Notes under the pieces: model-generated
The model's input: the letters and a program-made list of their open reading frames with translations, nothing else
Told to the model about the DNA's origin: nothing
Database searches by the model: none
Assembly (NCBI GenBank): GCA_963924555.1
Contig: OZ004596.1
Span: forward strand, 1 to 64,000
Length of the DNA: 64,000 nt
Origin: Crambe crambe
Taxonomy: Eukaryota > Porifera > Demospongiae > Poecilosclerida > Crambeidae
Direction of reading: 5' to 3'
Program-made: the position numbers and the translations under genes
Part shown: piece after piece, positions 12,800 through 23,263 of the stretch
How the letters are laid out: each line of letters starts with the position of its first letter
Position numbering within the stretch: the first letter of the stretch is position 1

Positions 12800-13740
12800 A
12801 TACAGCTGGGGGGACAATGAGCAAAGTTCTAGGGCCCTGTCATTTAATAGACAGAAGGCAAGTAACTTGCACATCACAAGCCTTTGGGAGGGGGGGTTAC
12901 AGCTATCATATCCTAGTTCACCCTCGTATTCTAGAAGTGTTAACCCCACGATCCAAGATCTTAAGGTGAGCTAAGTGCATTCTGCCCACTGGAACTTGGA
13001 GTTCTAAGTCGGGATGTGATAGTTGTAACATACTTTCACCCCCAAAGATTATGACATAAAGTTTGTTAACTTCGTGTTTGATTAATGATGGGGCAGAATA
13101 CACTTAGCTCAGCTTGAGATTTTGGATCTAGGTGTCCATTATTCGGATTGCTAGGTGTATAGGGCCTCTTGTTGTTATTTTTTCGGACCTAGAACCAGCA
13201 TATATCTGTAAGGGTTATTCTGAGGGCTAATTGTCCGTTGTTCGTATTGCTAGGTGTACTGGGCCTCTAGGTGTCCATTATTCGGATTTTTAGGTGTATA
13301 GGGCCTCTTGTTTTTTTTGTTGTGTTTTTTTTCAGACCTTGAACCAGCATATATCTATGAGGCCGCCAGAGGGTTTGGTTATTCTGAGGGCTTTCATAGA
13401 ATTCCCCCTGTTGGTTTTATAGCTTTCTATGTATGGAGGGAGCAACCACTTGCATGACTCTGTCAATCTCCAAACTTACTAATGCTAAGGACTTGAAACT
13501 CCGCTATTGCAACATTACGTGGCTTGCTAAATGAAATTCTAGAATAGGTATCGATAAATCCAAATGTTGATTTGTCCACCTATTCAGATAATAACTATAT
13601 GCAAATTTTAGGCTCAATGCTATACTTCATTCCAGAGAAACAATGCATTTCATACAGATGTATCACACTGGAAATTTATGGTTAGTAATTACATTCTTTT
13701 ATGACCATCGTGGTTACTATGTCTGACCACAATGACCACA
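12800..13740. other. Repeat-bearing spacer
   Basis: No gene is supported. At about 13,125-13,370 the block ggtgtccattattcggatt ... ctaggtgtatagggcctctt ... gaaccagcatatatct is repeated two to three times. The same family is present in reverse orientation at 30,785-31,215, so this repeat has moved or been exchanged between the two places. 13,450-13,740 shows nothing recognisable. Confidence 0.55.
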
Positions 13741-14500
13741 CTGATGGTTTTTGAGATATGGCATTACGGTAATAACCCCTTAATGACTTAACTGAATTCG
13801 AAGAATTTCGTATATGTTATAGGGAATTACCAGTATGTCATACATATATAATTTTAAAGAAATCCCCCTGATGGTTTTTGAGATATGGTATTACGGTAAT
13901 AACCCCTTAATGACTTGACGGAATTCGAAGAATTTCAAATACGTTTTAGGGAATTACCAGTATGTTATACATATGTAATTTCATAGATATCCCCCTGATG
14001 GTTTTTGAGATGTGGTATTATGGTAATAACCCCTTAATAACTTGACGGAATTCGAAGAATTTCAAATATGTTGTGGGGAATTACCAGGATGTTATACAGA
14101 TGTAATTTCATAGAATTCCCCCTGATGGTTTTCGAGATATGGTATTATGGTAATAACCCCTTAATGACTTGACGGAATTCGAAGAATTTCAAATATGTTG
14201 TGGGGAATTACCAGGATGTTATACAGATGTAATTTCATAGAATTCCCCCTGATGGTTTTCGAGATATGGTATTATGGTAATAACCCCTTAATGACTTGAG
14301 GGAATTGGAAGAATTTCAAATATGTTGTGGGGAATTACCAGTATGTTATACATATGCAATTTCATAGAATTCCCCCTGATGGTTTTTGAGATATGGTATT
14401 ATGGTAATAACCCCCTAATGACTTAACGGAATTCAAAGAATTTCAAATATGTTGTATGGAATTACTAGTATGTTGTAATTTCATAGAAATCCCTTTTGTT
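13741..14500. repeat. 127-bp satellite, six tandem copies
   Basis: ctgatggtttttgagatatg starts units at 13,741, 13,869, 13,995, 14,122, 14,249 and 14,376, a period of 126-128 bp. Each unit carries taataaccccttaatgactt and a gaattcgaagaatttc block. Neighbouring copies are highly similar, with the copies at 14,122 and 14,249 nearly identical. Isolated copies occur at about 27,965-28,100 and 52,530-52,870. Confidence 0.92.
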
Positions 14501-14659
14501 ATTAAGGAGTTATAACCATTTGTCATCATTGGGAGATACCTATACAAGTCCTAGCCCCTCAGATGTCGAGGATATCATATATGGTTTTTGTTTTGGAGCT
14601 GGGAATATTTTCTCTGAGGATTTAGCCACATTGAACCGATCATCCTCAGATCCTTGGGG

Positions 14660-14935
14660 CTCTTTGGAGATGAAAAAAATTTCAAAAAATTTTTTTCTTC
14701 ATGAAAAATTTTTTTAATCTTTATTCACATCAATAGTGATGTAAGGAGTCCATTAATGCTCTTAGAATTCTATTTTGACTTTTAGTTTCCGAGATACAAA
14801 AACACATTTGAATGTATGAAATAGTTCATATCTCAGAAAGGTAAAAATTGGATTTGAATAGTATCAACGGATACCTTACATCATAATTGACATAAATGAA
14901 GGTTTTAAAAATTTTTCTTATAAAAAAAAATTAGA
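14660..14935. repeat. AT-rich imperfect palindrome, copy 1
   Basis: Two arms of roughly 120 bp face each other. The left arm carries cacatcaatagtgatgtaag and the right arm its inverted relative ccttacatcataattgac. The inner parts tttagtttccgagatac and atatctcagaaaggtaaa also pair. A second copy of the whole structure lies about 620 bp downstream. Confidence 0.75.
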
Positions 14936-15284
14936 AATTTTTCAAAAATTTTTTGGTCCTTGGATTTTATTTTAGCCACATTTAAGCTTCTAGCCACATT
15001 TGAGGACAGCCACGTTGAGTTTACATAAGATAGCCACGTTTTAAATTGAGCTCCAAAAAGAAATTTTTTAATTATGATGATGTAATTATTAAAGGTCAAA
15101 GTTCAAATTTCGAAGATGGATCTTTTGTTTACAGAGAACGACGAGTATTTGAGGGATTATCTGGATATCAGCGATGAGGATATATATAAGGTTTGAAAAA
15201 ATTTTCCCTTAGAAAAACTTAAAAAATTTTCTAAAATATTTTTGACCCTGGATTTTATCGTTGGTGCATAAATAGTCTTTTAAT

Positions 15285-15565
15285 GATGAAAAAAATTTCA
15301 AAAATTGTTTTATTCTTAAGAGAAAAATTTTTTTAATCTTTATTCATATCAACAGTGATGTAAGGAATCCATTAATGCTGTTAGAATTCTCTTTTGACCT
15401 TTAGTTTCCGAGATACATAAAAAAACACATGTGAATGCATGAAATAGATCATATCTCAGAAACCAAAGGTCAAAACTGGATTTGAATAATATTAACCGAT
15501 TCTTTACGTCACAATTGACATGAATAGAGATTTTGAAAAAATTTTCTCCTTAGTAAAAAAACTTC
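15285..15565. repeat. AT-rich imperfect palindrome, copy 2
   Basis: A direct repeat of the 14,660-14,935 palindrome, with the same arms (catatcaacagtgatgtaag against tctttacgtcacaattgac) and similar length. Both copies are followed by Ser-free, AT-rich sequence with the phrase ttagccacat (14,970-15,030 and 15,600-15,780), so the repeating unit is larger than the palindrome. Confidence 0.72.
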
Positions 15566-15780
15566 GAAAATTTTCGAAAATTTTTTCGTCCTTGGATTTT
15601 ATTTTAGCCACATTTGGCCTCTAGCCACATCTGAGGACATCCACATTGAGTTTCGATTAGCCGTATCACTTGGAAGTCCTCAGATGTGGCTATAGCCACA
15701 TCTGGAATACTTTAGCCATATTTTCAATTTTTCTTAGCCATATTTACCCAAAATAGCCATATTTTTAGCCATAGAGGAAG

Positions 15781-15812
15781 GCCCTAGCCCTAGCCCTAGC
15801 CCTAGCCCTAGC
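15781..15812. repeat. Interstitial telomere tract, five CCCTAG units
   Basis: gccctagccctagccctagc continues to five perfect units in the same orientation as the terminal array, 10.6 kb inside it. It sits at the boundary between satellite DNA and the first gene-like exons. Confidence 0.93.
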
Positions 15813-15875
15813 ACTTTACTTCGAGAATATCAGTAATAGAAGAGTAGCTGATGTCCAACTCTACTTATTTTGCAG

Positions 15876-16963
15876 CTATGAGAAGAGCTGGTAGCAGCAC
15901 ATCTACCACAGCCACAGTAAACATTCCTAATTAAATGACTAGATGTCTATCACCAAGGCTATATATATATCATAATTGTTATCAACTTTGATAGGCTATA
16001 CTTCGAGATGCATTTGATGGTGAACTGAAGGAAGAACTTGATGTAATGTATGAGACAAAAGTCTGGAGTGAGCTGGATAGACACATTATTGAAAAATTAA
16101 CATCTGTCGAAAATGGGATGCGCATCTGTCAACTGAAAGTACCCAGTAGGAAGGACATAAGAAAGGGCTTTTATTCCAACAGGAGGAGCTTGCAGTTAAT
16201 AAAGAAAGACCCTGAAAAGAAAACGAAGCGAAAATTTGATTTAAAAAAAATAGATTATCAAAGCAATACCAGAGGGTGAAATAGATGGAGATAATGAAGA
16301 TGAGATAGATGCAATCAGAAAGAGAGTTCAACAGGTATTATTGTCTACTATTAATAATTTATTTCTTAAAAAGGTACAGGTGGAATTGGTGTCTCCTCCT
16401 GAGAGCAGTGATGATGAAGAGGCCAAACAGAGAACATCGAGAAAAGACTGCGCCATTTAGGCAGGAAAAGGAAAAAAACCAGAATGCAACTGTGAGTTCA
16501 TGCAATATGTTTGACTTTGTAATGTCGTATTGATTATAGCTACAACATCATCATCTTCCTAAAGAAAGTACACATAGGCTGCAGTCAAACGGTTGTATGG
16601 TCAACAACTCTGACTATTCAGGTTGACTGGTATTATTGCTTAGTCTGTTAAATTTTTCAGAAAGAAGATTATGGACTCCGGCCACATGGGGCACAGGTTT
16701 ACACTAGAAAAACAACTCGGGTAACGTGTTCTACATCTTGACATACATAACAGCTAGCTATTGCATTCACGCTATACTTATTTCAGGAAGAGGAAATGTT
16801 GTTGCCATTACTCTTTCACAGTAATGATGAGGAAGACCCTGATGAAACAATTACCTCCAGGGACTGTGCTCCAAGACTGACTTACATACTATCATTGGAT
16901 CATACAGCTATTATTAATGATTTCAAAAAAAAATGCATAGAGTATTATTACTTTCAAGTATAA
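15876..16963 (+). pseudogene. Broken multi-exon gene of unknown function
   Basis: Several exon-like blocks with good splice signals share the plus strand. They are 15,876-15,918 (possible start ATG at 15,878), 15,995 to about 16,335, about 16,380-16,490, 16,661-16,720 and 16,787-16,963 (stop TAA). The second block encodes about 95 charged residues (ILRDAFDGELKEELD and following), then a Lys-rich stretch. The last two join in phase (RKTTR to EEEMLLPLLF). The frame breaks in the A-run near 16,245, and the acidic reading SPPESSDDEEAKQR meets a stop in the third block, so at least two lesions are present. A possible upstream exon at 15,116-15,190 starts with ATG and reads MDLLFTENDEYLRDYLD, but its phase does not fit. 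I recognise no domain. Confidence 0.5.
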
Positions 16964-17242
16964 CTCAGTATGTAGCCAGTGTGTGATCAGTAGTCAGTTA
17001 TTGTCAGAGAAATAGGTAATGGCAAGAAACCTGATCCCAATACAGAATATGGAGTTGTGTAAACTGTGGGACCCCAAACCTTTGAGGGCTTACTGCTGCA
17101 TACACAACCAACCTGAAATATTGGGTCTCATGGTAGCTAATAATAGCTACAATAATAACTAATGGTAGCTAATAATAGCTACAATAATAATAATACCAAT
17201 TTCAATCTGCTACAATAATAATACCAATCTGTATTGAGAAGT

Positions 17243-17458
17243 CTAGTGAGTCACCATCACTTGAATCACATCATCACTACTGGTAACAGGCTCATAGAGA
17301 AATGGATGCACTCCTTCTGGCTCATCAGCACCTTCAAACTCAGAAGATGCATATGAAAGTGCTAGGGAGCTGTCACCTGAACTACTTCCTAGTGAAGAGC
17401 TTGAGTCTAAAGTGCTTTCTCCAGAACTATGGTCACCTAGACTACCATCTGTTGCCAT
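17243..17458 (-). CDS. Short Ser/Asp-rich protein or N-terminal exon
   Basis: A 71-codon frame beginning MATDGSLGDHSSGE. It has a long Ser/Gly/Asp-rich stretch, then a patch (HPFLYEPVTSSDD) resembling the N-termini of mobile-element-associated proteins common in cnidarians and sponges, where an acidic low-complexity start precedes a Tyr-Phe-Glu-Pro motif. That resemblance comes from memory and is weak. The frame may instead be a first exon, but I could not find convincing downstream exons on the minus strand. A real peptide is plausible and function is unknown. Confidence 0.35.
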   Translation of the reverse strand: MATDGSLGDHSSGESTLDSSSSLGSSSGDSSLALSYASSEFEGADEPEGVHPFLYEPVTSSDDVIQVMVTH

Positions 17459-17463
17459 AATTT

Positions 17464-18828
17464 ATAGCATGTGGCCAAATGAATCCCTACGTCTGCGTCA
17501 TCGTTAAGCCCCGCCCACAACAGGAAGTAAATATCTAATGTCGATTTCTAGCTGAAAAGAATGATTTCTTGTGGGTGTTATGCTGTAGTGTGAATTAAAA
17601 TTGTAATATATTTAGTTTATAGACTACCTTGAAAGGGTTTTGGTGATATTTAAAAAAAAATTTTTTTTTCATTCAACCTACCCTTTAACTTGAGGCAACC
17701 CATGCATTTCCTTAATTATTAATAGAGAAGTGACCTTCTCAATCATCATCACTGTGTGTAGCTAACTTGTATTCATCATGTTAGTATATAATTGTGTTCA
17801 TCTCATTGTCTTCCTTGATCTCGGTTTCTCCTTTACATCAAGATCTGAGAAATTCTCTGGTAAAGATGCAGCTTTGCATATTTCATCCTGCGTGATAGTC
17901 GCTGGTTCAAGATGATATTAAACTATTAAACAGACACTTCAGTAGATGAAGATAGCAAACACTATAGCTACATCTGTTTGACACACTCTGTCATGATTAG
18001 CTATTTCCCTAAGCGACCAGACTATATGGAATCGTGCACTTTACGATACAAGCCAAATATGCAAATATTGCAGACTTGACGCCCTAGATGAGAAGGAACG
18101 CTCCAATTTTTGTATGCAACTAGACGTGAAGAGCCTTTAAGGGGGTCTAAAACTTCTCACTTTACAAATGTATTAGCGTAACTCAGCCCACTTTTTACTT
18201 CCTGTCTTAGCCCTTCCCTTCCTCCATACCAATTTCCGTATAACCCAGATAAAATTAAGTCAAGACAAAATTTGAAGCCTCTATCACATGATTAACTATT
18301 TTTAATTAATATTATCTTAACCACTTGTGAAGGCACTATGAGAGTAGCTGTATACCCTAAAGGGTTAAAAATTTGCTTCTTGGGACGAAAATTTTTTAAA
18401 AATTAAATTATAAGAAAGATATCATTTGAATCTTTTTTAGAAGCTCTACAAAATGTCCAACTATAGGCACTGCAATCCACATTAAATAACCTAAAGTATT
18501 GAAAGGTACTTCAAAACATTAGCAAATCACTTAAAAGATTTTTTTTAAAAGCCACATTTTGTAGTCCTACATAATTAGCATTGTGTAAAGTGATGAAATT
18601 TTACAATTTTTTCCCAGTTAGTACTGTCCCTAACAGTGGCAGATCTCGGACTACTGCCTAAATCAGCCCCTGATGGCATTTTGCTTGAACACAATTATTT
18701 TGGGGCCTCAATTCTTAATCCACACCCACTTTCCGGTTCGTAAGTACTCCAACTATCAATAGCACATCTTGGTCAATGAGTAATCAAATAATTCAAATAT
18801 AAAATTTAATCTTTTCAAAGTTTTAGAC
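17464..18828. other. Spacer with dispersed repeat fragments
   Basis: No gene is supported. 17,690-17,990 contains a fragment (attattaatagagaagtgac ... cactgtgtgtagctaacttg) repeated at about 51,665-51,990. The remainder is AT-rich without recognisable signals. Confidence 0.5.
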
Positions 18829-19288
18829 TCAAGATAAAAACGGGCCGAGTCTGACATAGGCAGTGGAATTATGGCCCCTGCCATGTGATCCACTGGTGAC
18901 TTTGATCTGTCCACACGAGAGGCGTGGTACGTGCGAGGCCATCGCTGCACTCCATGCAAGTATCTCACTGCTCCCTAGAGCAGCAATTATTTTGTTCCAT
19001 TCTCCATCCCTAAGTCCGGAGTATGATCCAAGGACTACTTGTCCATCAGGATCACGATCAAATACATCAGTGCCCTGCTGAATATTTGCAAGTACTAATT
19101 TGTCTAACCAACGGACAATGTTCGCCTTTGTAGCACTAGGGGTGGCCCCTTGGAGGCCTGTCGGTGCCTGCCCTAGCCCAGCAGCCTCGTGTATGTCGAC
19201 GTCTGGAGCCCAAGTTATCGAAAAACTTGGGTCACCCTCTTCATAGTCTGTATAATAATCAGATGACAGGGAGCACCACGATTCATAC
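18829..19288 (-). CDS. 152-codon terminal exon of an unrecognised gene
   Basis: An open minus-strand stretch runs from an acceptor-like cag at 19,289-19,291 to TGA at 18,829-18,831. It lacks an early ATG, so a simple ATG-to-stop scan would miss it. It begins YESWCSLSSDYYTDYEEGD, continues through RWLDKLVLANIQQGTDVFD and DPDGQVVLGSYSGLRDGEW, and ends VRLGPFLS. Composition is balanced and protein-like, unlike the AT-rich surroundings, which favours real coding. I see no upstream partner exon within 300 bases; a foldback element lies at 19,402-19,583. It could be the 3' exon of a gene or a relic of a mobile element. I recognise no family. Confidence 0.45.
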
Positions 19289-19401
19289 CTGTTATTTACC
19301 TATATCTTGTTTCTTCTTATCTTGAGCCATTGATCTATAATGTGATAGAATGAGAAAAGGGGGTTTGTTGTAAATTTCTTGTTAGAAATATTCTTACAAA
19401 A

Positions 19402-19583
19402 ATCACAACCAAATAACTTCCAATGTAAAAGCCTAGCCTTCCTCGGGGCTGAAACGGTAGAATGTTCAACAGATGGCCACACCAAGGATGGAGTGACGGC
19501 CAAAGTTGAACATTCTACCATTTCAGCCCTGAGGAAGGACAGAGTAGCCGGTCCAAACATAGATTTTTATATTTGGTTGTGAT
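19402..19583. mobile_element. Foldback MITE-like element, 182 bp
   Basis: Ends atcacaaccaaata and its inverse tatttggttgtgat. The inner arms gaaacggtagaatgttcaac (about 19,450-19,470) and gttgaacattctaccatttc (about 19,506-19,525) are also inverted. No protein is encoded, and I could not fix a target duplication. Confidence 0.7.
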
Positions 19584-20089
19584 GTCAAAGGCAGTTTGGT
19601 AAGACACCGAGGATCTTGAGGCCCCAGGCTTTGCACACCCATTCATATTACAGGCATGTACAGTGGCTCCTCCATACAGTCGGTTATCTGGACACCTTTG
19701 TCAGAATAGTATTAAAATAATGGCGTTGAGGTTATGTTGGCTGTTTGGAATTTTTTACAAGCTAGTACTAACAGCTTAGATAATGTACTAGAAGATTAAG
19801 ATTGCACCTGGTCAAAGTTCACACAATATAATGTAGTCTGTCAAGTGCTACTGAGTCTACTAAAGAATACTACAGGGCTAACAATACACATACACCTATA
19901 AATGATGACATACTAAGTATAAAAAAAAAGACTCAGACAGCAGTGGTTCAGGGACAGCAGAGGCTAAGGACGACAGTTACCACACAATCAGCTATTACAC
20001 ATTAGACAATTTTATAAATAATTCCCTTTGATGTAATGAGGCACTATATCACGTAGTAACCACTTGCTAGACCTGCAAGTGGTCAGGTA
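19584..20089. other. Spacer, nothing recognised
   Basis: No coding signal, RNA gene or clear repeat. A short phrase, taccacacaatc, resembles the repeat units further downstream. Confidence 0.4.
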
Positions 20090-20253
20090 CAGCAAATTGC
20101 AGTGATCTTGCAACAGGAAATCCAGAACAGCAAAACCAAAGTTTACATAGTCTCCTTTCAAATGGCTTTGGGGTTGGGCTACTTGAAAGGAGGCTATGTA
20201 AATTTTGGTTTTGCTGTTCTGGATTTGTATTGCAAGATCACTGCAATCTGCTG
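20090..20253. mobile_element. 164-bp MITE with TA target duplication, copy 1
   Basis: Nearly palindromic along its length. It opens with cagcaaattgcagtgatctt and closes with the inverse aagatcactgcaatctgctg. TA flanks both ends (20,088-20,089 and 20,254-20,255), as expected for a Tc1/mariner-type MITE. The central loop is short, and the arms share ccagaacagcaaaaccaaa and its inverse. Confidence 0.85.
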
Positions 20254-20785
20254 TATCTATGTGTCACAGTTAGAGACCTGTGGTTTCACATAGTAAGTCG
20301 GTTAGATCACTCCAGTGAGTGACTACTCAGTTTACAATAGACGCCTCGGTATCTATTACAAACCTAGTAGTCACTCACTGTAGTCACTCACTGTGTGATC
20401 TAACCTATACATAAATATTTCAATTCAAGAGTAGCTAGCAATAAATCTCAAGCGTGACTGTTAGTTGTGGTGTAGCTTGTTATATCTAGCTATGGTTGAA
20501 TACTTACAGGTTAGGAGACCGAAGACAGGAATTCACAAAAAGGACAAGGGAACAGTCCCACAGCAGGCAGAAGCAGGAGTGAGACTCGGTGACGGCTACC
20601 ACACAATGAAATATTTTAATTCACACAATGAAAAAATTAAAGAGTACCTAGCTAGCAATAAAAGTCTCAAATTTGACAATTTTGGCAAGGAGCAACCATT
20701 ACATAAATGACAACAAGAGTAGACTAGTTTGCTGCAAAAGTGTTCTTGTTCTATCTAGCTAGGTTGAATACTTACAGGTTAGGAG

Positions 20786-20995
20786 ACTGAAGACAGGAAT
20801 CCAAAGAACGAGGGAACAGTCCCACAACAGGCTGAAGCAGGAGGAAGACTCAGTGACTGAAGACAGGAATCCAAAGAACGAGGGAACAGTCCCACAACTG
20901 GCAGAAGCAGGAGGAAGACTCAGTGACTGAAGACAGGAATCCAAAGAACGAGGGAACAGTCCCACAACGGGCTGAAGCAGGAGGAAGACTCGGTG
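20786..20995. repeat. 70-bp subrepeat, three copies
   Basis: actgaagacaggaatccaaa starts at 20,786, 20,856 and 20,926, an exact 70-bp period. The copies differ at a few positions, for example caacagg, caactgg and caacggg. It is an internal amplification inside the second larger repeat unit. Confidence 0.92.
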
Positions 20996-21356
20996 ACGGC
21001 TACCACACAATGAAATATTTTAATTCACACAATGAAATAATTCAAGAGTACCTAGCTAGTCTCAAATTTGATAATTTTGGCAAGGAACAGCCATTACATA
21101 AATGACAACAAGAGTAGACTAGTTTGCTGCAAAAGTGTTCTTGTTCTATCTAGCTAGGTTGAATACTTACGGGACCGAAGACAGGAATCCACACAAGGGA
21201 ACAGTCCCACGCAGGCAAACAGAACAACAGCAGGAATCAACAGAAGGGAACAGTCCCACGCAGGCAAACAGAACGGCAGGCAGAAGCAAGACTCGGTGAC
21301 AGCTACCACACAATGAAATATTTTAATTCACACAATGATAATTAATTTTAAGAGTA

Positions 21357-21521
21357 CAGCAGATTGCAGTGATCTTGCAATACAAATCCAGAACAGCAAA
21401 ACCAAAAATTTACATAGCCTCCTTTCAAGTAGCCCAACTCCAAAGCCATTTGAAAGGAGACTATGTAAATTTTGGTTTTGCTGTTCTGGATTTCATGTTG
21501 CAAGATCACTGCAATCTGCTG
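21357..21521. mobile_element. 165-bp MITE with TA target duplication, copy 2
   Basis: Same family as 20,090-20,253, with its asymmetric loop in the opposite orientation. It lies between TA dinucleotides inside agagta ... tacctagctag. The neighbouring repeat unit at about 20,640 reads agagtacctagctag without the element, so the insertion site and TA duplication are directly visible. Confidence 0.9.
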
Positions 21522-21787
21522 TACCTAGCTAGCAATAAAAGTCTCAAATTTGACAATTTTGCCAAGGAACAACCATTACATAAATGACAACAAGAGTAGA
21601 CTAGTTTGCTGCAAAAGTGTTTCTTACCAGCAGAAGAAGGCCAGCAAACAGCTCCAACTGTGAAAAATTTGATAGAGAAATGCAGGGGATTAGCAAGTAA
21701 TTTATGCATAGCTCACCCAAGGAACAGACCTTACCAGTACACTTACCAGTTAACGGGAAGAAGGCCGAGAGCAGAAGAACTAACGAT

Positions 21788-21875
21788 TGACAGCAACGAG
21801 CGACAGCAACGAGCGACAGCAACGAGCGACAGCAACGAGCGACAGCAACGAGCGACAGCAACGAGCGACAGCAAA
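21788..21875. repeat. 13-bp minisatellite gcgacagcaacga, about six copies
   Basis: Perfect tandem copies. The homologous place in copy B (about 43,618-43,640) has only one or two units, so copy number changed after the segmental duplication. Confidence 0.92.
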
Positions 21876-23116
21876 GAACTGAAGTCCAGCAGCAGGCAGA
21901 CAAATAGTCTTGGCCGCCAGAAGGCCTTTTATAGGCTCTAACCATAGATACGCGTGACTTGACGTGACGTAGATTAATTTGTACCTGACCCTTGACCCAC
22001 ATTGTTGGATCAATCACTGCTAGCTCCCTACCTCGCTACCGTGTCTCCTTCGGGGAACCCATAGTTAGGAGAGGATTGCAAGATTGCAAGGATGATTGTA
22101 AGTTGTGAGGATTGCAAGTCGGTTGTCCAATGAGAGATGCAAAACTTGAGGCTGTTCCTCAATAGATGCAGTTGTGCTTTACATTTGGACAACAGACTTG
22201 TAGATGAGACATGGTGTAGTGTTGTGTGTTGCAGGACCTTGTAAACTAGTGGCACAGATCACATACAGTATTTCATGACATGTCTGCTTCCTCGAAATGG
22301 TAGTCTGGTGGAGAACTATGCCACATTATTATTATAATTATAGCGAATTTGGGCCTGACCTTTGACCCTAATCTCAATGCTAAAGAAGTTTATCCCCTTG
22401 CAGGCAAGCCAGCTTAAGGACTGAACAGTTTGGTTTGAACTGGAGCGCTGCCAGCTACTATGATGGATGCTATTTTTATGTCTCCTTCAGGGTACCCATG
22501 GTGAGGATTGTATTGATGATAGAATTAGTGTGTGGAATGCTGTCCAGTGGTACAAGTGGCGTGTAATATGTGAATTACCCTGACAGTAATCTCAAATTTG
22601 ATTTTGTTTCCTCTAAATTAGCAGCGACAGCATTGGCAGACATGTCTGCATCTTGGCCTTTATTACCGTCACCTACTAAAGTATAGGCCCATTATGTTGT
22701 TGGCTAATCACAGAAATGGTTGACTTTGGGTAATCAAGTGATAACTGACCCTGATTTCTAGTAAACCATGTGGATAGTAAACTGACCCTTCTCCTCTCTA
22801 GAAGGAGTATACTTTGTTTGATAACACAGAGAGAGGAATTGTTATAGTAACAGTGTCACTGGAAATTTGTTAAAAGATGTGGTATAATTAAGACCTTCCA
22901 GCCGGTAGCGAAGCCACTTTAGCTGACTGAATGAAAACCACCTCTATGGCACTTTACTCTCTGTTGATGCCTATTACCTGAAACAAGCCTGGCTGTACCG
23001 TGACATGTATAATTATTGTCACTATAGGCATATAGTCAATTGTAATTGAATAGCCATCGATGTCCTTTGTAGCAAGTTTTCACACTCATCCATTGATGTG
23101 AATATTATTTTATTAG

Positions 23117-23263
23117 TATAGGTAATCACATGCTTTTGAATGCAATTTGGGTATAATTGCATGAGAAACTGGCTAGGTAATTGAGGCAAAGCCAGTGCAA
23201 TTTTAGACTGTTTCCAATGCAATTATACCCAAATTGCACGGAAAAGGCATGTGATTGCCTATT
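23117..23263. mobile_element. Foldback element, about 147 bp
   Basis: The left arm taggtaatcacatgcttttg and gcaatttgggtataattgca pair with the right arm tgcaattatacccaaattgc and aggcatgtgattgccta. An internal smaller pair, actggc and gccagt, brackets the centre. No ORF of substance. Confidence 0.75.

Larger units (their letters stand above)
20465..21610. repeat. Three tandem copies of a 300-450 bp repeat
   Basis: Units begin with ctagctaggttgaatactta at about 20,490, 20,756 and 21,147, and run through agggaacagtcccac, gctaccacacaatgaaatat, aaagtctcaaatttgacaat and agactagtttgctgcaaaag. The third unit carries a MITE insertion. Related units are found at about 43,260-43,440 in the same orientation and 38,440-38,860 in the opposite orientation. 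Plus-strand ORFs of 60-80 codons recur from copy to copy and look like repeat by-products. Confidence 0.85.
21280..22965. repeat. Segmental repeat copy A, retaining the unoccupied target sites
   Basis: This stretch matches 43,280-45,130 plus 50,030-50,507 at high identity, covering the tandem unit, the ctctaaccatagatacgcgt region, ccgtgtctccttcgggg and gatgatagaattagtgtg. Copy A lacks the 879-bp element and the 4.9-kb transposon found in copy B. Its junctions acaaatagtctt (about 21,900) and ttcagggtacccatgg (about 22,485) therefore show the pre-insertion sequence. Confidence 0.9.

Noticed and set aside
20465-21941. Several plus-strand ORFs of 60-111 codons
   Set aside because: They recur in each tandem repeat unit and overlap MITEs and the 13-bp minisatellite; no domain.
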